A DNA stretch of 30,095 nt from a virus: positions 1 through 30,095 of the IMG/VR virus record IMGVR_UViG_3300005056_000020; one strand, given 5' to 3'. The notes beneath the pieces were generated by a model. That model saw only the letters and a list, made by a program, of their open reading frames with translations, was not told where the DNA came from and did no database searches. Of this stretch, positions 1 to 8,112 are shown piece after piece. Position numbers and translations under genes: made by a program. Positions within the stretch are counted from its first letter, which is position 1, and every line of letters begins with the position of its first letter.

Positions 1-69
1 GCGATTGGCGGTTTAGTTTGCACGATAATCGGTCTTATTTGGAAACGACAAAAGAGGAAAACAGCATGA
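1..69 (+). CDS. C-terminal end of a membrane protein, possibly a holin (partial)
   Basis: The open frame enters at base 1 and ends at TGA 67-69, giving 22 residues. They read as one hydrophobic segment (about residues 1-14, ending IIGLIW) followed by a lysine/arginine-rich tail (KRQKRKTA). A transmembrane helix with a positively charged cytoplasmic tail is typical of small phage holins and other inner-membrane lysis proteins. The stop overlaps the ATG of the next gene (ATGA at 66-69), so the two are probably translationally coupled. The holin identity is an inference, since only the C-terminus is present. Confidence 0.45.
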   Translation, partial: AIGGLVCTIIGLIWKRQKRKTA

Positions 70-542
70 AACATTATAAATTCAGTTTAACAACCGTCTT
101 CATGGCGGTTTTTTTATGTCTCCCATTTGTGGGGTGTTCAGTACTGGACACAATCGGTGAATTCATCGATGAAAGTCAGACCCTATCAAATATCGCCACA
201 TCCCAAGCAGTAGGGCGGTATATCACCAAGGGTAAAACTGAGGCTAAACAAATAGAACGTGCACAGGCTGTTAAAGATCGGGTGACAATCATCATCGGAT
301 TTATCGACGGTAACCCCGAAACCACAATTGATGGCCTCATGTCTGCGATTGATAAAGCGATTGATTGGGACAAGTTGAAACCGATGGATAAATTATTGGT
401 TCAGGATCTCGTTTCATTGGTTGAAATGGAAATTCGGGGCAATTATCCCCCTGATTGGCAAATCGAAGACACTGCAAAAATTGCAATCAAGTCATTGCTT
501 GAACGTGCTGTTTTATCCGCTGAAATGTTCTTAGGTAACTAA
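66..542 (+). CDS. putative phage lipoprotein
   Basis: Predicted 158-residue protein. The ATG at 66 is preferred over the upstream ATG at 18 because it has an AGAGGA ribosome site 7-12 bases upstream and begins exactly at the signal peptide. The N-terminus is MKHYKF, then a hydrophobic core (TTVFMAVFLCLPFV), then GC, which fits a lipobox with the lipidated Cys at about residue 24. The mature part is mostly helical and mixed charge, with no domain I recognise. Its place straight after a holin-like membrane gene suggests a lysis or envelope role. At 158 residues it is much longer than a typical Rz1 spanin, so I do not call it one. Confidence 0.7.
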   Translation: MKHYKFSLTTVFMAVFLCLPFVGCSVLDTIGEFIDESQTLSNIATSQAVGRYITKGKTEAKQIERAQAVKDRVTIIIGFIDGNPETTIDGLMSAIDKAIDWDKLKPMDKLLVQDLVSLVEMEIRGNYPPDWQIEDTAKIAIKSLLERAVLSAEMFLGN

Positions 543-544
543 TC

Positions 545-925
545 ATGCCATTTAAGAGTGATTTAGAAGTTCGTTCAGTCAAAAACGGCGAATGGGAATT
601 AACCCGTGAATTAAATTACACAACTAAAGGGGGCGCGAGGGTCTTTGTCCCAAAAGGTTTTAGAACTGATTTAGCGTCAATTCCTTCGCTATTACGGCCC
701 TTTATTTCAGTAAATGAAGAGCATCGTAAAGCCGCTGTTTTACATGATTACGGATATCGAAACGCGGGTAGATACCCCGGTTTATATAATGCATGGACTC
801 GTGGCCGTGTTGATGTTGAATTTTATTACGCGATGGAATCAAGCGGCGTGGGTAGAGTGAAACGAACGCTTATGTATCACGGGGTTCGTCTGTTTGGATT
901 AAAACATTGGAAGAGTAAAAAATGA
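545..925 (+). CDS. DUF1353 family phage protein
   Basis: 126 residues. The pattern of an N-terminal beta-rich segment, the block VPKGFRTDLASIPSLLRP (about residues 36-53), and then the HDYGYR motif (about 74-79) is characteristic of DUF1353, a small family common in phages near lysis or tail genes. The invariant Asp of the FRTDLASIP motif and the HD pair look like a conserved polar site, but no activity is established for the family. AGGT about 8 bases upstream serves as ribosome site. The gene follows the lipoprotein by two bases and overlaps the next one (ATGA at 922-925), so all are probably one transcript. Confidence 0.85.
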   Translation: MPFKSDLEVRSVKNGEWELTRELNYTTKGGARVFVPKGFRTDLASIPSLLRPFISVNEEHRKAAVLHDYGYRNAGRYPGLYNAWTRGRVDVEFYYAMESSGVGRVKRTLMYHGVRLFGLKHWKSKK

Positions 926-1353
926 TGGATGGATTTCATACAAAAATTGCTGATGCCGACGATGTTTTAACGGCTGCTAATGCCGACGTTCAATTGGCCT
1001 TAGAAGCTGCTTATACGTTATTAGTGGCTCAAGGAGTAAACAGCACTCCCGTGATCAAGAAAACTTACACCGACTTTGGCAATCAGGCGGGGGCGGTAGC
1101 AGCATCACAACTCCAAATACGAGTTCAGGCTACTCAGGCACCTTGGGTAAATGATGCTCTAAGTAATAACGGCATTGATATTAACAATCCCCAAGTTGCA
1201 GGCTTGGTTAATAGCATGATCGATGCAAATTTCACACAAGATATGGCCGATGCAATTCTAGCGACTGGTGTAGTTACTACGAAAACATTCCCTAGTTTAC
1301 AGTTAGGACATTTACAAAATGCACGTGAACAACGTGCTTCTGAAACTGTATAA
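922..1353 (+). CDS. hypothetical protein
   Basis: 143 residues, family not recognised. It begins with a double ATG (922 and 925) overlapping the preceding stop. The sequence is Ala-rich and acidic at the N-terminus with helical character (ADADDVLTAANADVQLALEAA), followed by a central segment rich in Gln, Asn and Ala. There is no signal peptide, membrane segment or cysteine. The tight overlap on one side and the strong AAGGAG site of the next gene on the other place it in the same operon as the DUF1353 and structural genes. It may be a minor virion component, but that is only positional inference. Confidence 0.65.
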   Translation: MMDGFHTKIADADDVLTAANADVQLALEAAYTLLVAQGVNSTPVIKKTYTDFGNQAGAVAASQLQIRVQATQAPWVNDALSNNGIDINNPQVAGLVNSMIDANFTQDMADAILATGVVTTKTFPSLQLGHLQNAREQRASETV

Positions 1354-1364
1354 GGAGAATTGTC

Positions 1365-1823
1365 ATGTCAGGTGAAGCTATTTGGAAGAAAGGTACGGTT
1401 ATTATTGTTATGACTAGTGGCGGTTCTTTAGCCACAGGAGCTTTTGGAGAATGTACTAGTGCAGACCGTGAGGCTGCGAATGATGCGGGTTATGCTCATG
1501 CCCTATTTGAACTAGACACAGCAGCTACAGGTTTTAGTGGTGTCCCTACATCAGGCGGTACGATTAACGTCTATGAACGAAAGAAGAACTCAGTAGGTAA
1601 TTACGCTCCGGTACCCGGGGCTACAAATAAGGCGGGGTTTATTGGGTCACTTAATGTAGATCCTTTAAACGATCAGAAGTACCTAACATCTGACCCTTTG
1701 CCGATACACGTAGATGGTGCGAAGTATTACATTGAATGGGTAGATGGTGGTTCAGGTGTTGTTAGTCTTTCGGCAGCATGGGCATTACGTTTAATCCCTG
1801 TGACTATAGGGCCAGCAGCGTAA
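1365..1823 (+). CDS. hypothetical, probable virion or tail accessory protein
   Basis: 152 residues, preceded by a strong AAGGAG site that overlaps the upstream stop and lies 7 bases from the ATG. The protein is rich in Gly, Ser, Thr and aromatic residues with alternating hydrophobic stretches (GTVIIVMTSGG; KYYIEWVDGGSG), suggesting a beta-sandwich rather than an enzyme. It has no signal peptide or membrane helix. It stands directly before the Trp-repeat structural gene, so a decoration or fibre-accessory role is plausible. I do not recognise the family. Confidence 0.65.
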   Translation: MSGEAIWKKGTVIIVMTSGGSLATGAFGECTSADREAANDAGYAHALFELDTAATGFSGVPTSGGTINVYERKKNSVGNYAPVPGATNKAGFIGSLNVDPLNDQKYLTSDPLPIHVDGAKYYIEWVDGGSGVVSLSAAWALRLIPVTIGPAA

Positions 1824-1876
1824 TCTTTTTAAAGCCGTCTTTAGGGCGACTCTACATTACCTAGAATGAGCCTCAA

Positions 1877-3607
1877 GTGTCTAATCATACCAATTTAATT
1901 TTACCTAAACAGTTCAGTATAAAATACCCTGCTTATCCCGGTGCGAGTACGGGCGCAATACTAGACGTTAACAAGACACCAAGCACCACAGTCTTACCAA
2001 GGCCTACCGAGTTTCAGGTTGTAAGCGGTGGATACAATACAGCTTTATTTACAGACCCTAAGCGCACTGGAAAATTTGTAGTTGAAATCCAGTTATTAAC
2101 TACATCCTCTAGTAATGGTACGGGGATTGGTTTGTGTAAATCAGATCATTCACTAACTGATTATATGGGTCATAATAGTGAGTCGATTATCGCGTGGTGG
2201 CCTACATGGGGCGTTTATAAAACTCCAGGAGGTAATGTAAGTAGTGCACCTAATTTAGGAGCTTTCACCTCTATGGTGTTGGCGATTGATTTAACAGGAA
2301 CCTACCCTGTTTTGCATTGGGTTAGAGGCACTGAGAATTCAATAAACTTTTCATACACCTATGACGGTATAAACACATTGGAAGATGATGTGTATCTTGC
2401 TGTATCTGGTAGTCCAGGAGACCATACCTTAACAAACACAGGCGACGGTACTTGGATCAACCCACATATAGCCGAATTGTTCCCTGATTACACATTAGGT
2501 TGGCCTGCTAAAGTTCTAGAAATACCTATTTATTTTACTCCTGTTTCAGGCGGGACAACCACTGCACCTGTACAAAATGCATTAAATTTAGATTGGAATA
2601 TGGTTTCAAGTGTTGCGAATAATCGTGCACTAATTTGGAACCTGTTAAATCCGGTCACAAGCACGATCCGTGTTGATTGGGATTTATTACAAACTGCACT
2701 GAAGAGTGCTGATTTTAACTGGTCCCTAGTTGAGTCAATTAACAATTCTACCCAAATCGATTGGGATCTACTTTCCGTTGTAGGTAACTCAAACAATTTT
2801 GATTGGTCATTATTAGAATCTGTTGAATCGTCAAAATCCTACCAATGGGATTTGATTGAACATATTTCAAATGATGTGAATGCAGTTTGGGATTTACTAG
2901 CAGCGGTTAGTAATACGACCCAAATAGATTGGGATTTACTACATTCCGTCATTACTAATACAGCATTTGAATGGTCATCACTGAACAGTGTGACCGGTGA
3001 AACCCAAATTGATTGGGACGTACTTTCTTCATTAGCAAGCGTGACAAATTCAACTCAAATCGATTGGAATATGCTGAAACTTATCAGCAATACAGTCGAT
3101 TTAGATTGGTCATTACTGCAGACAACAGAAAACGGTACAGACCTTAGATGGTCCTTACTTAACCAAATTAATCAAAGCTTAAAAATTGATTGGGATCTAC
3201 TCGTAAAAGTAGATTCAACGATCCAACTTGATTGGGATTTACTTTCTAACTTAGCCAGTGTGTCGAACGGGGTTCAATTCCGTTGGAGTTTGATTGCTCA
3301 AGTTAGTAGTCAGTTAGCCGCACAATGGGACTTGCTCGAATCGGTTGGTGTTTCACTGTCAATGCTTTGGAATTTGTCCACTGCAGTCGCTACACAGATC
3401 GAAACACAGTGGGATTTGTTAGTAAAAACTGAATCAAACATCGAATTGACATGGGATTCCATCGCAACCACCGAAAACGGTTTGGTTCTCAACTGGAATC
3501 TTCAACAAGACACTATTCAAATCCCCATAAATTTGATGATCGTAACAGATGAAAATAGGACGGTTTACATTCTTCCTGAAAATCGAAACATGAAAATTTT
3601 ACATTAA
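1877..3607 (+). CDS. Trp-repeat structural protein with N-terminal lectin/SPRY-like domain
   Basis: 576 residues from a GTG at 1877. The nearby ATG at 1866 is in another frame and stops after ten codons; the ribosome site is weak. Residues about 1-215 look like a jelly-roll or SPRY-like beta domain (KFVVEIQLLTT, AVSGSPGDHTLTNTG). Residues 239-545 contain 22 tryptophans on a 14-residue period, consensus about W-[DNS]-L-L-x-x-V-x-N-x-x-x-[ILF]-[DEQR]. The tail (545-576) has short beta motifs, VTDENRTVYIL and PENRNMKIL, of a kind seen at the ends of phage accessory proteins. Its place between lysis-side genes and the portal suggests a virion appendage or host-surface binding protein. The function is inferred from architecture. 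Confidence 0.7.
   Translation: MSNHTNLILPKQFSIKYPAYPGASTGAILDVNKTPSTTVLPRPTEFQVVSGGYNTALFTDPKRTGKFVVEIQLLTTSSSNGTGIGLCKSDHSLTDYMGHNSESIIAWWPTWGVYKTPGGNVSSAPNLGAFTSMVLAIDLTGTYPVLHWVRGTENSINFSYTYDGINTLEDDVYLAVSGSPGDHTLTNTGDGTWINPHIAELFPDYTLGWPAKVLEIPIYFTPVSGGTTTAPVQNALNLDWNMVSSVANNRALIWNLLNPVTSTIRVDWDLLQTALKSADFNWSLVESINNSTQIDWDLLSVVGNSNNFDWSLLESVESSKSYQWDLIEHISNDVNAVWDLLAAVSNTTQIDWDLLHSVITNTAFEWSSLNSVTGETQIDWDVLSSLASVTNSTQIDWNMLKLISNTVDLDWSLLQTTENGTDLRWSLLNQINQSLKIDWDLLVKVDSTIQLDWDLLSNLASVSNGVQFRWSLIAQVSSQLAAQWDLLESVGVSLSMLWNLSTAVATQIETQWDLLVKTESNIELTWDSIATTENGLVLNWNLQQDTIQIPINLMIVTDENRTVYILPENRNMKILH
2591..3508 (+). repeat. 22 x 14-residue (42-bp) Trp-centred coding repeat
   Basis: In the 1877-3607 protein, Trp residues occur at 240, 254, 268, 282, 296, 310, 324, 338, 352, 366, 380, 397, 411, 425, 439, 453, 470, 484, 498, 512, 526 and 540. 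Every step is 14 except two steps of 17 (380-397 and 453-470). Both of those carry the same three-residue insertion (SLASV and NLASV). The DNA copies have diverged, so the register is held by selection on the protein rather than by recent duplication. Confidence 0.9.
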
Positions 3608-3624
3608 TCACAGAGGTTTCAATC

Positions 3625-4134
3625 ATGCCAATTATTGCAACAGACATAAAATTCTATCTTTCTGGCGGTGCCTCGAATGCTGATGTGAATGCATCACTTG
3701 GTGGTGTCGTCAGTTCAGTAGAAATAACCACTGCGACATTACACAACTTATTTGATGTGGTCAGTAGTGCAGAAACAACAGCCGGTGACGTTGAGTATCG
3801 TTGTATCTATGTGCAAAACACACATGCAACGTTGACCCTTCAGAATGCACAAAATTGGATTTCATCCAATACACCGAGTGCTGATACCAATGCAAATATT
3901 GGTTTAGGAACGTCAGCGATTGCGGCTACAGAACAAACGGTTGCAGATGAATCAACGGCACCCGCAGGTGTGACATTCACCGCACCGGCATCACAGGGTT
4001 CAGGTTTAAGTATTGGTAATTTAGCGCCGGGTGAAACAAAGGCTATTTGGGTACGTCGCACAATTAATGCGGCGGCAGGTGCTTACAACGGTGACACGAT
4101 GACCATCAACGTCGGCGGCGATACAGCAGCATAA
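3625..4134 (+). CDS. probable phage virion structural protein
   Basis: 169 residues with an AGAGG site about 8 bases before the ATG. The N-terminus (IKFYLSGGASNADVNASLGG) is of a type I associate with conserved structural proteins found next to portal genes in tailed phages. The rest is Ala-, Thr- and Ser-rich with low charge, and the second half reads like an immunoglobulin-type beta-sandwich (LAPGETKAIWVRRTI followed by DTMTINVGG). It overlaps the next gene by one base (TAATG). It is likely a capsid or appendage decoration protein, but no precise role can be assigned. Confidence 0.65.
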   Translation: MPIIATDIKFYLSGGASNADVNASLGGVVSSVEITTATLHNLFDVVSSAETTAGDVEYRCIYVQNTHATLTLQNAQNWISSNTPSADTNANIGLGTSAIAATEQTVADESTAPAGVTFTAPASQGSGLSIGNLAPGETKAIWVRRTINAAAGAYNGDTMTINVGGDTAA

Positions 4135-4433
4135 TGGAATTTATACACAACGGTTTTGACATTCCCGACGCACCACCAAAAGACCCGAATTCAGTGGCCG
4201 ATTATGGTTGTGATTGGTCTGCGTGGTTACAGACAGGTGAAACTATTTCTGTGTCTGCATGGGTTATACAGGCAGGTTTGACCCAAGACTCAGATGTTAA
4301 TAGCGGTGTGATTACGGGTGTGACCTTATCCGGTGGTACTGAATATGATGAATACCTCATAACAAACCGTATCACCACAAGTCTCGGACGTATTGAAGAT
4401 CGTTCAATGAAAATATTTTGTCGGAATAAATAA
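4134..4433 (+). CDS. small probable structural protein, Ig-like
   Basis: 99 residues. The motif DPNSVADYGCDWSAWLQTGETIS followed by alternating strands and EYLITNRITTSLGRIEDRSMKI is the pattern of small phage proteins with one immunoglobulin-like fold, in which a short chain leads into D[YF]xxDWxxWL. Its start shares a base with the preceding stop, and it ends two bases before the portal ATG, so the three genes are co-translated. Such proteins are usually virion decorations; the assignment rests on context and fold impression. Confidence 0.6.
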   Translation: MEFIHNGFDIPDAPPKDPNSVADYGCDWSAWLQTGETISVSAWVIQAGLTQDSDVNSGVITGVTLSGGTEYDEYLITNRITTSLGRIEDRSMKIFCRNK

Positions 4434-4435
4434 CC

Positions 4436-5884
4436 ATGGCGAATGACGTAACTTTTCAGCGTGAAGATTTTAAACATTCATTAACTGATTGGGTGTTAGT
4501 GTCCGACGTTTGCGAAGGTGAGCGCGCCATTAAAGCTGAAGGTAAAGATTACACACCTGTCTTAAACGCCGTTGATAAGTCCGAGAAGAACAAGGCCAGA
4601 AACAAAGCGTATAAACAACGTGCTGTTTTTTACGGTGCAACAGGTCGAACGCTTCAAGGTTTGATTGGTACAGTATTTAGGAAAGTACCTGTGTTCACTA
4701 AACCGGCGCTTTTAGATTATATGGATAAAGACGTTGATGGCTTTGGTGTCAGCATCTTCCAACAGTCACAACAAACCTTATCCCATGTGATGAAAAAGGG
4801 TCGTCATGCGCTCTATGTTGATTATCCGAAGACTGAAAAACAAACATCTAAAGCAGAACAAAAAACGGGCTTAGTCCGTGCAACTATCATTTCAGTGGAT
4901 GCGTCAAACGTCATTAACTGGCGTACTGAAAAACAAGGTGGTGTTCATAAACTTGCATTAGTGGTTATCAAAGAAACATCCACAAAAGTCACTGAGGATG
5001 GTTTCGGTCAAGAGAAAGAAAGCCAATACCGCGTACTTCGACTAATTAAAAATAAATATAAGGTTGAAGTATGGCGTGAGGTGACTGACGGGAAGGTGGG
5101 AAGTTCTTGGAAAATTATTGAAGAGAAGTTCCCAACAGATGGTAAAGGTAAACTTTGGGATATCATTCCGTTTACTTTTGCCGGTGCTGAAAACAACGAT
5201 ACGATTATTGATAAGAGTCCGTTGTTAGACCTTGCAACGCTCAATATTGCACATTATCGAAATTCAGCAGACTACGAGGATTCAGCCTTTTTTGTAGGAC
5301 AAGCTCAACCCTTTATGTCAGGTTTAGATGTTGAATGGCGTGATAAGTTGATAGAAGAAGAAATCGTCGTAGGCTCTAGAGTTATAATACCTCTCCCTGT
5401 AGGCGGTACTTTTGGCTATGCACAAGTTAACCCGAATATGCTTGTTAAAGAAGCGATGGACCAGAAAGAAAAACAAATGGTCGCTTTGGGTGCGCGTCTG
5501 GTCGAAAAAGGTCAGGCAATTAAAACCGCTACAGAGGCACAGCATAATAACGAAGCAGAGCATTCAGTTCTTTCACTCGCTACGTCAAACGTAAGCGAAG
5601 CTTATACGCTGGTCCTGATGTGGTCAGCACGGTTTATGAATGCTGATGAAGATATCGAATATAAAATACATCAAGAGTTTGGTGACAAGGGTATCGATGC
5701 ACAAATGCTGACAGCGTTAATTGCAGCATGGCAAGCGGGTAGATTACCAAGTTCTGACTACTGGGCTCAGTTGAGAAAGCACGGCTTAATTGATTCAGAG
5801 AAAACAGATGACGAAATTGAAACTGAAATAAATAATGACCCGAACGGTTTAGACTTGGATGACGATGAATCAGTCGCTGCTTAA
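4436..5884 (+). CDS. portal protein (DUF4055 family)
   Basis: 482 residues, within the usual range for a phage portal. The portal forms the twelve-fold ring through which DNA enters and leaves the capsid. The N-terminal third shows the block AVDKSEKNKARNKAYKQRAVFYG followed by RTLQGLIGTVFRKVP (about residues 45-87), which is the signature of the DUF4055 portal-like family. The middle part has alternating strands, and the C-terminal part is helical (ALGARLVEKGQAIKTATEAQHN) with an acidic tail. It is followed, with a 26-base overlap, by the MuF/gp7 minor head gene, the usual partner of a portal. No terminase precedes it in this window. Confidence 0.85.
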   Translation: MANDVTFQREDFKHSLTDWVLVSDVCEGERAIKAEGKDYTPVLNAVDKSEKNKARNKAYKQRAVFYGATGRTLQGLIGTVFRKVPVFTKPALLDYMDKDVDGFGVSIFQQSQQTLSHVMKKGRHALYVDYPKTEKQTSKAEQKTGLVRATIISVDASNVINWRTEKQGGVHKLALVVIKETSTKVTEDGFGQEKESQYRVLRLIKNKYKVEVWREVTDGKVGSSWKIIEEKFPTDGKGKLWDIIPFTFAGAENNDTIIDKSPLLDLATLNIAHYRNSADYEDSAFFVGQAQPFMSGLDVEWRDKLIEEEIVVGSRVIIPLPVGGTFGYAQVNPNMLVKEAMDQKEKQMVALGARLVEKGQAIKTATEAQHNNEAEHSVLSLATSNVSEAYTLVLMWSARFMNADEDIEYKIHQEFGDKGIDAQMLTALIAAWQAGRLPSSDYWAQLRKHGLIDSEKTDDEIETEINNDPNGLDLDDDESVAA

Positions 5885-7862
5885 CGCAACTGTTCGGAAT
5901 CAGGTTTATCTCGAATCACTAAAAACCGAACAGGTGGGGCGTTTCACTCGTTTCTTGAAAGTCATCGATAAAGACTTAAAAAAGCGTCTGACTTCAGAAG
6001 ATTTAACCGAGTATTCACGTACACGGTTTGAACGTTTATTAAGTTCGATTGGTCAAAATCTGGATCAAACGTTTAGTAAATTTAGGGACGAATTTGAAAC
6101 AGATTTAACCGAAATCGGAATTTATGAATCTGAGTTTGAAGCTAGAAGCCTAGTAAATACCATTGATACAGCGGGTTTCGAGTCTGTTATTCCATCGGCT
6201 CGACAAGTTAAATCAGCCATTTATTCTCAACCATTATCTGTACGTGGCGCCGATGGTGGCAAACTATTAAAGCCTTTCATCAAAGATTGGTCAGTTTCAG
6301 ACAAAAAACGAATCATTGGATCGATTAGACAGGGATTTTTTGAAGGTAAAACAAACTTTCAGATCATAAAGGACATTAGGGGGACAAAAGCAGCCAATTA
6401 TTCAAATGGTGTATTGGCTGTTGTGAATCGTCATGCTGATGCAATTGTCAGAACCTCAATTCAACATGTCGCCTCTGTTTCTCGATTTGAAACTTGGAAG
6501 CAAAACAGTAATGTAGTTAAAGGGTATCGTTGGGTGTCGGCTCTTGATAGTCGCACTACGGATGTTTGCCAAGCATTAGACGGTCAGGTTTTCACAGTTG
6601 GGAATGGACCCAAGCCGCCAGCGCATATTCGCTGTCGATCCACCACGATTGCTGAACTTGATAGTAAGTACGATTATTTGAAAGAAGGTCGTACACGTGC
6701 AGCTAAAGGTGGACCTGTAGACGGTAACAAAGATTATTATCATTGGTTGAAAGATCAATCGATAGAATTTCAAGATGATGTATTAGGACCGGTAAGAGGT
6801 CGTTTATTCCGTGACGGTGGTTTAAGTATTCAACGGTTTAAAGAACTCCAACTTGATAAGAAATTCAGACCAATAACGTTGGCTGAAATGCGGAAGAAAG
6901 AACCTACTGCATTTGATAAGGCATTCAGTAAACCGGGTAAATCGAAGGCTACATCAACAGGGTTTCAACCTTCACCCGCTGGTAAGTGGCATGAAAAGTC
7001 ATTTGTTAAGTCTCGACCACTGGCCAATAAAATAGCGAAGAACAACCAGGATGTGAGTGTCGTTAAAGAACGTGGTTCGGCATATGCTCAAGCGGGTCAG
7101 AAAATTAACATGGCTCAATACGACAGAAGTACAAAACAGGGTCAGGAGATATGGCGGCATGAGTTCGGTCATATCATCGATGTTCGTATTGGGCGTAAAA
7201 ACAAAACAAATTATGTGTCGAGTGGTCGAAAGTTTCTAACTGCTTCTAATAAAGATTCCGAAAACCTGAAAATGTTGTCAGGTCGTGGGAAACGTAGCAA
7301 AGAAAGCTTGAAGGCTGAAGCGACTAAACAAGTTGCATACACCCATATTGAAAATTCAGTCGGTGGCATTGGTGTTGAAAAACGTATCAAGTTTAATCGA
7401 GACTTAGCACTAAACGCGGGTCTTGATTACGATAAGTTGAAGGACTTGATGAATGAAACAACCGGTATTGGTAACGATGGTTCATTGACTCAAACGTTTA
7501 GAATGGCACATATCATTGAGGCTATCCGGTTACAGGATGTTGAAACATTCTTTAACTATATAACGTTTAAATACACGAATGACTTCACCAAGTATAAGCA
7601 AACCTTGGATGTTGACGGTGTTTACGGGTCTATCTCTGATTTGATTGGTTCGTGTACTCGAAACGTCGTTTGTTCACAGAATCGAAGCTATCCGGGACAT
7701 ACGGATAGTTATTACAATCGACACCCAACGTCAGCACCAACAGAAAGTTTTGCTAATTTAATGGCAACATATGGGCACCCGAACTACTATGTTTTCGAAA
7801 TCGTTCAGCGATTCGCCCCAAACATTACAAAAGCCTTCTTGGAAATTATCAGTGACTACTAA
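5859..7862 (+). CDS. MuF/SPP1 gp7-type minor head protein fused to a putative zinc metallopeptidase domain
   Basis: 667 residues from ATG 5859, inside the portal gene. Residues about 143-267 are the MuF/gp7 head morphogenesis domain: a helical run, then DSRTTDVCQALDGQVF and PPAHIRCRST with the family's conserved Cys and His. Ordinary gp7 proteins end soon after. Here about 390 further residues follow, containing HEFGH at 434-438, a match to the HExxH zinc motif of zincin peptidases. ESFAN at 629-633 could supply the third ligand. MuF proteins with C-terminal toxin or effector domains are an established class in temperate phages. The metallopeptidase assignment rests on the motif, and its target is unknown. 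Confidence 0.8.
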   Translation: MTMNQSLLNATVRNQVYLESLKTEQVGRFTRFLKVIDKDLKKRLTSEDLTEYSRTRFERLLSSIGQNLDQTFSKFRDEFETDLTEIGIYESEFEARSLVNTIDTAGFESVIPSARQVKSAIYSQPLSVRGADGGKLLKPFIKDWSVSDKKRIIGSIRQGFFEGKTNFQIIKDIRGTKAANYSNGVLAVVNRHADAIVRTSIQHVASVSRFETWKQNSNVVKGYRWVSALDSRTTDVCQALDGQVFTVGNGPKPPAHIRCRSTTIAELDSKYDYLKEGRTRAAKGGPVDGNKDYYHWLKDQSIEFQDDVLGPVRGRLFRDGGLSIQRFKELQLDKKFRPITLAEMRKKEPTAFDKAFSKPGKSKATSTGFQPSPAGKWHEKSFVKSRPLANKIAKNNQDVSVVKERGSAYAQAGQKINMAQYDRSTKQGQEIWRHEFGHIIDVRIGRKNKTNYVSSGRKFLTASNKDSENLKMLSGRGKRSKESLKAEATKQVAYTHIENSVGGIGVEKRIKFNRDLALNAGLDYDKLKDLMNETTGIGNDGSLTQTFRMAHIIEAIRLQDVETFFNYITFKYTNDFTKYKQTLDVDGVYGSISDLIGSCTRNVVCSQNRSYPGHTDSYYNRHPTSAPTESFANLMATYGHPNYYVFEIVQRFAPNITKAFLEIISDY

Positions 7863-8034
7863 ATACGAAGTATTTGAAAAATACATAATACAGTTTAGTG
7901 AAGACCCACCAATACCGATGGGTATTGACGATGATGAAGTGGTTAAAGTTGTCGCTTTGCACATGGCACTAAACAAACCGATACCAGACGATTACGACTG
8001 GTATGAAGATTTGCCCGATAGGGCAGACGCTTAA
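7852..8034 (+). CDS. small acidic protein, candidate immunity partner of the MuF C-terminal domain
   Basis: 60 residues from a GTG at 7852 preceded by GGAAA. Longer in-frame starts at 7771 or 7777 would sit well inside the MuF gene and lack a ribosome site. The coding sequence overlaps the MuF stop by 11 bases, so translation is probably coupled. The protein is strongly acidic (15 Asp/Glu against 5 Lys/Arg), with a run GIDDDEVV and an end DDYDWYEDLPD. Toxin-immunity proteins are often small, acidic and encoded immediately behind the toxin domain, and this gene has exactly that position. It is followed by a terminator. The family is not recognised, and the immunity role is an inference. Confidence 0.6.
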   Translation: MTTKYEVFEKYIIQFSEDPPIPMGIDDDEVVKVVALHMALNKPIPDDYDWYEDLPDRADA

Positions 8035-8051
8035 ATAAATAGTTCAAACAT

Positions 8052-8075
8052 AACCCGCACTTAGCGGGTTTTTTT
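8052..8075 (+). terminator. rho-independent terminator
   Basis: A perfect 7-bp stem, AACCCGC (8052-8058) and GCGGGTT (8064-8070), with a 5-base loop is followed by an unbroken run of T to 8075. It lies 18 bases after the small acidic gene and separates the portal/MuF block from the scaffold and capsid genes. Confidence 0.9.
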
Positions 8076-8112
8076 ATGGCTGGTCGGTGACCGCAAATAG
8101 GGGCAGTGCCTA

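Noticed and set aside
1824-1876. Possible hairpin terminator after the 1365-1823 gene (GCC...GGC around a TTTA)
   Set aside because: Only three solid base pairs can be formed and there is no T run behind it.
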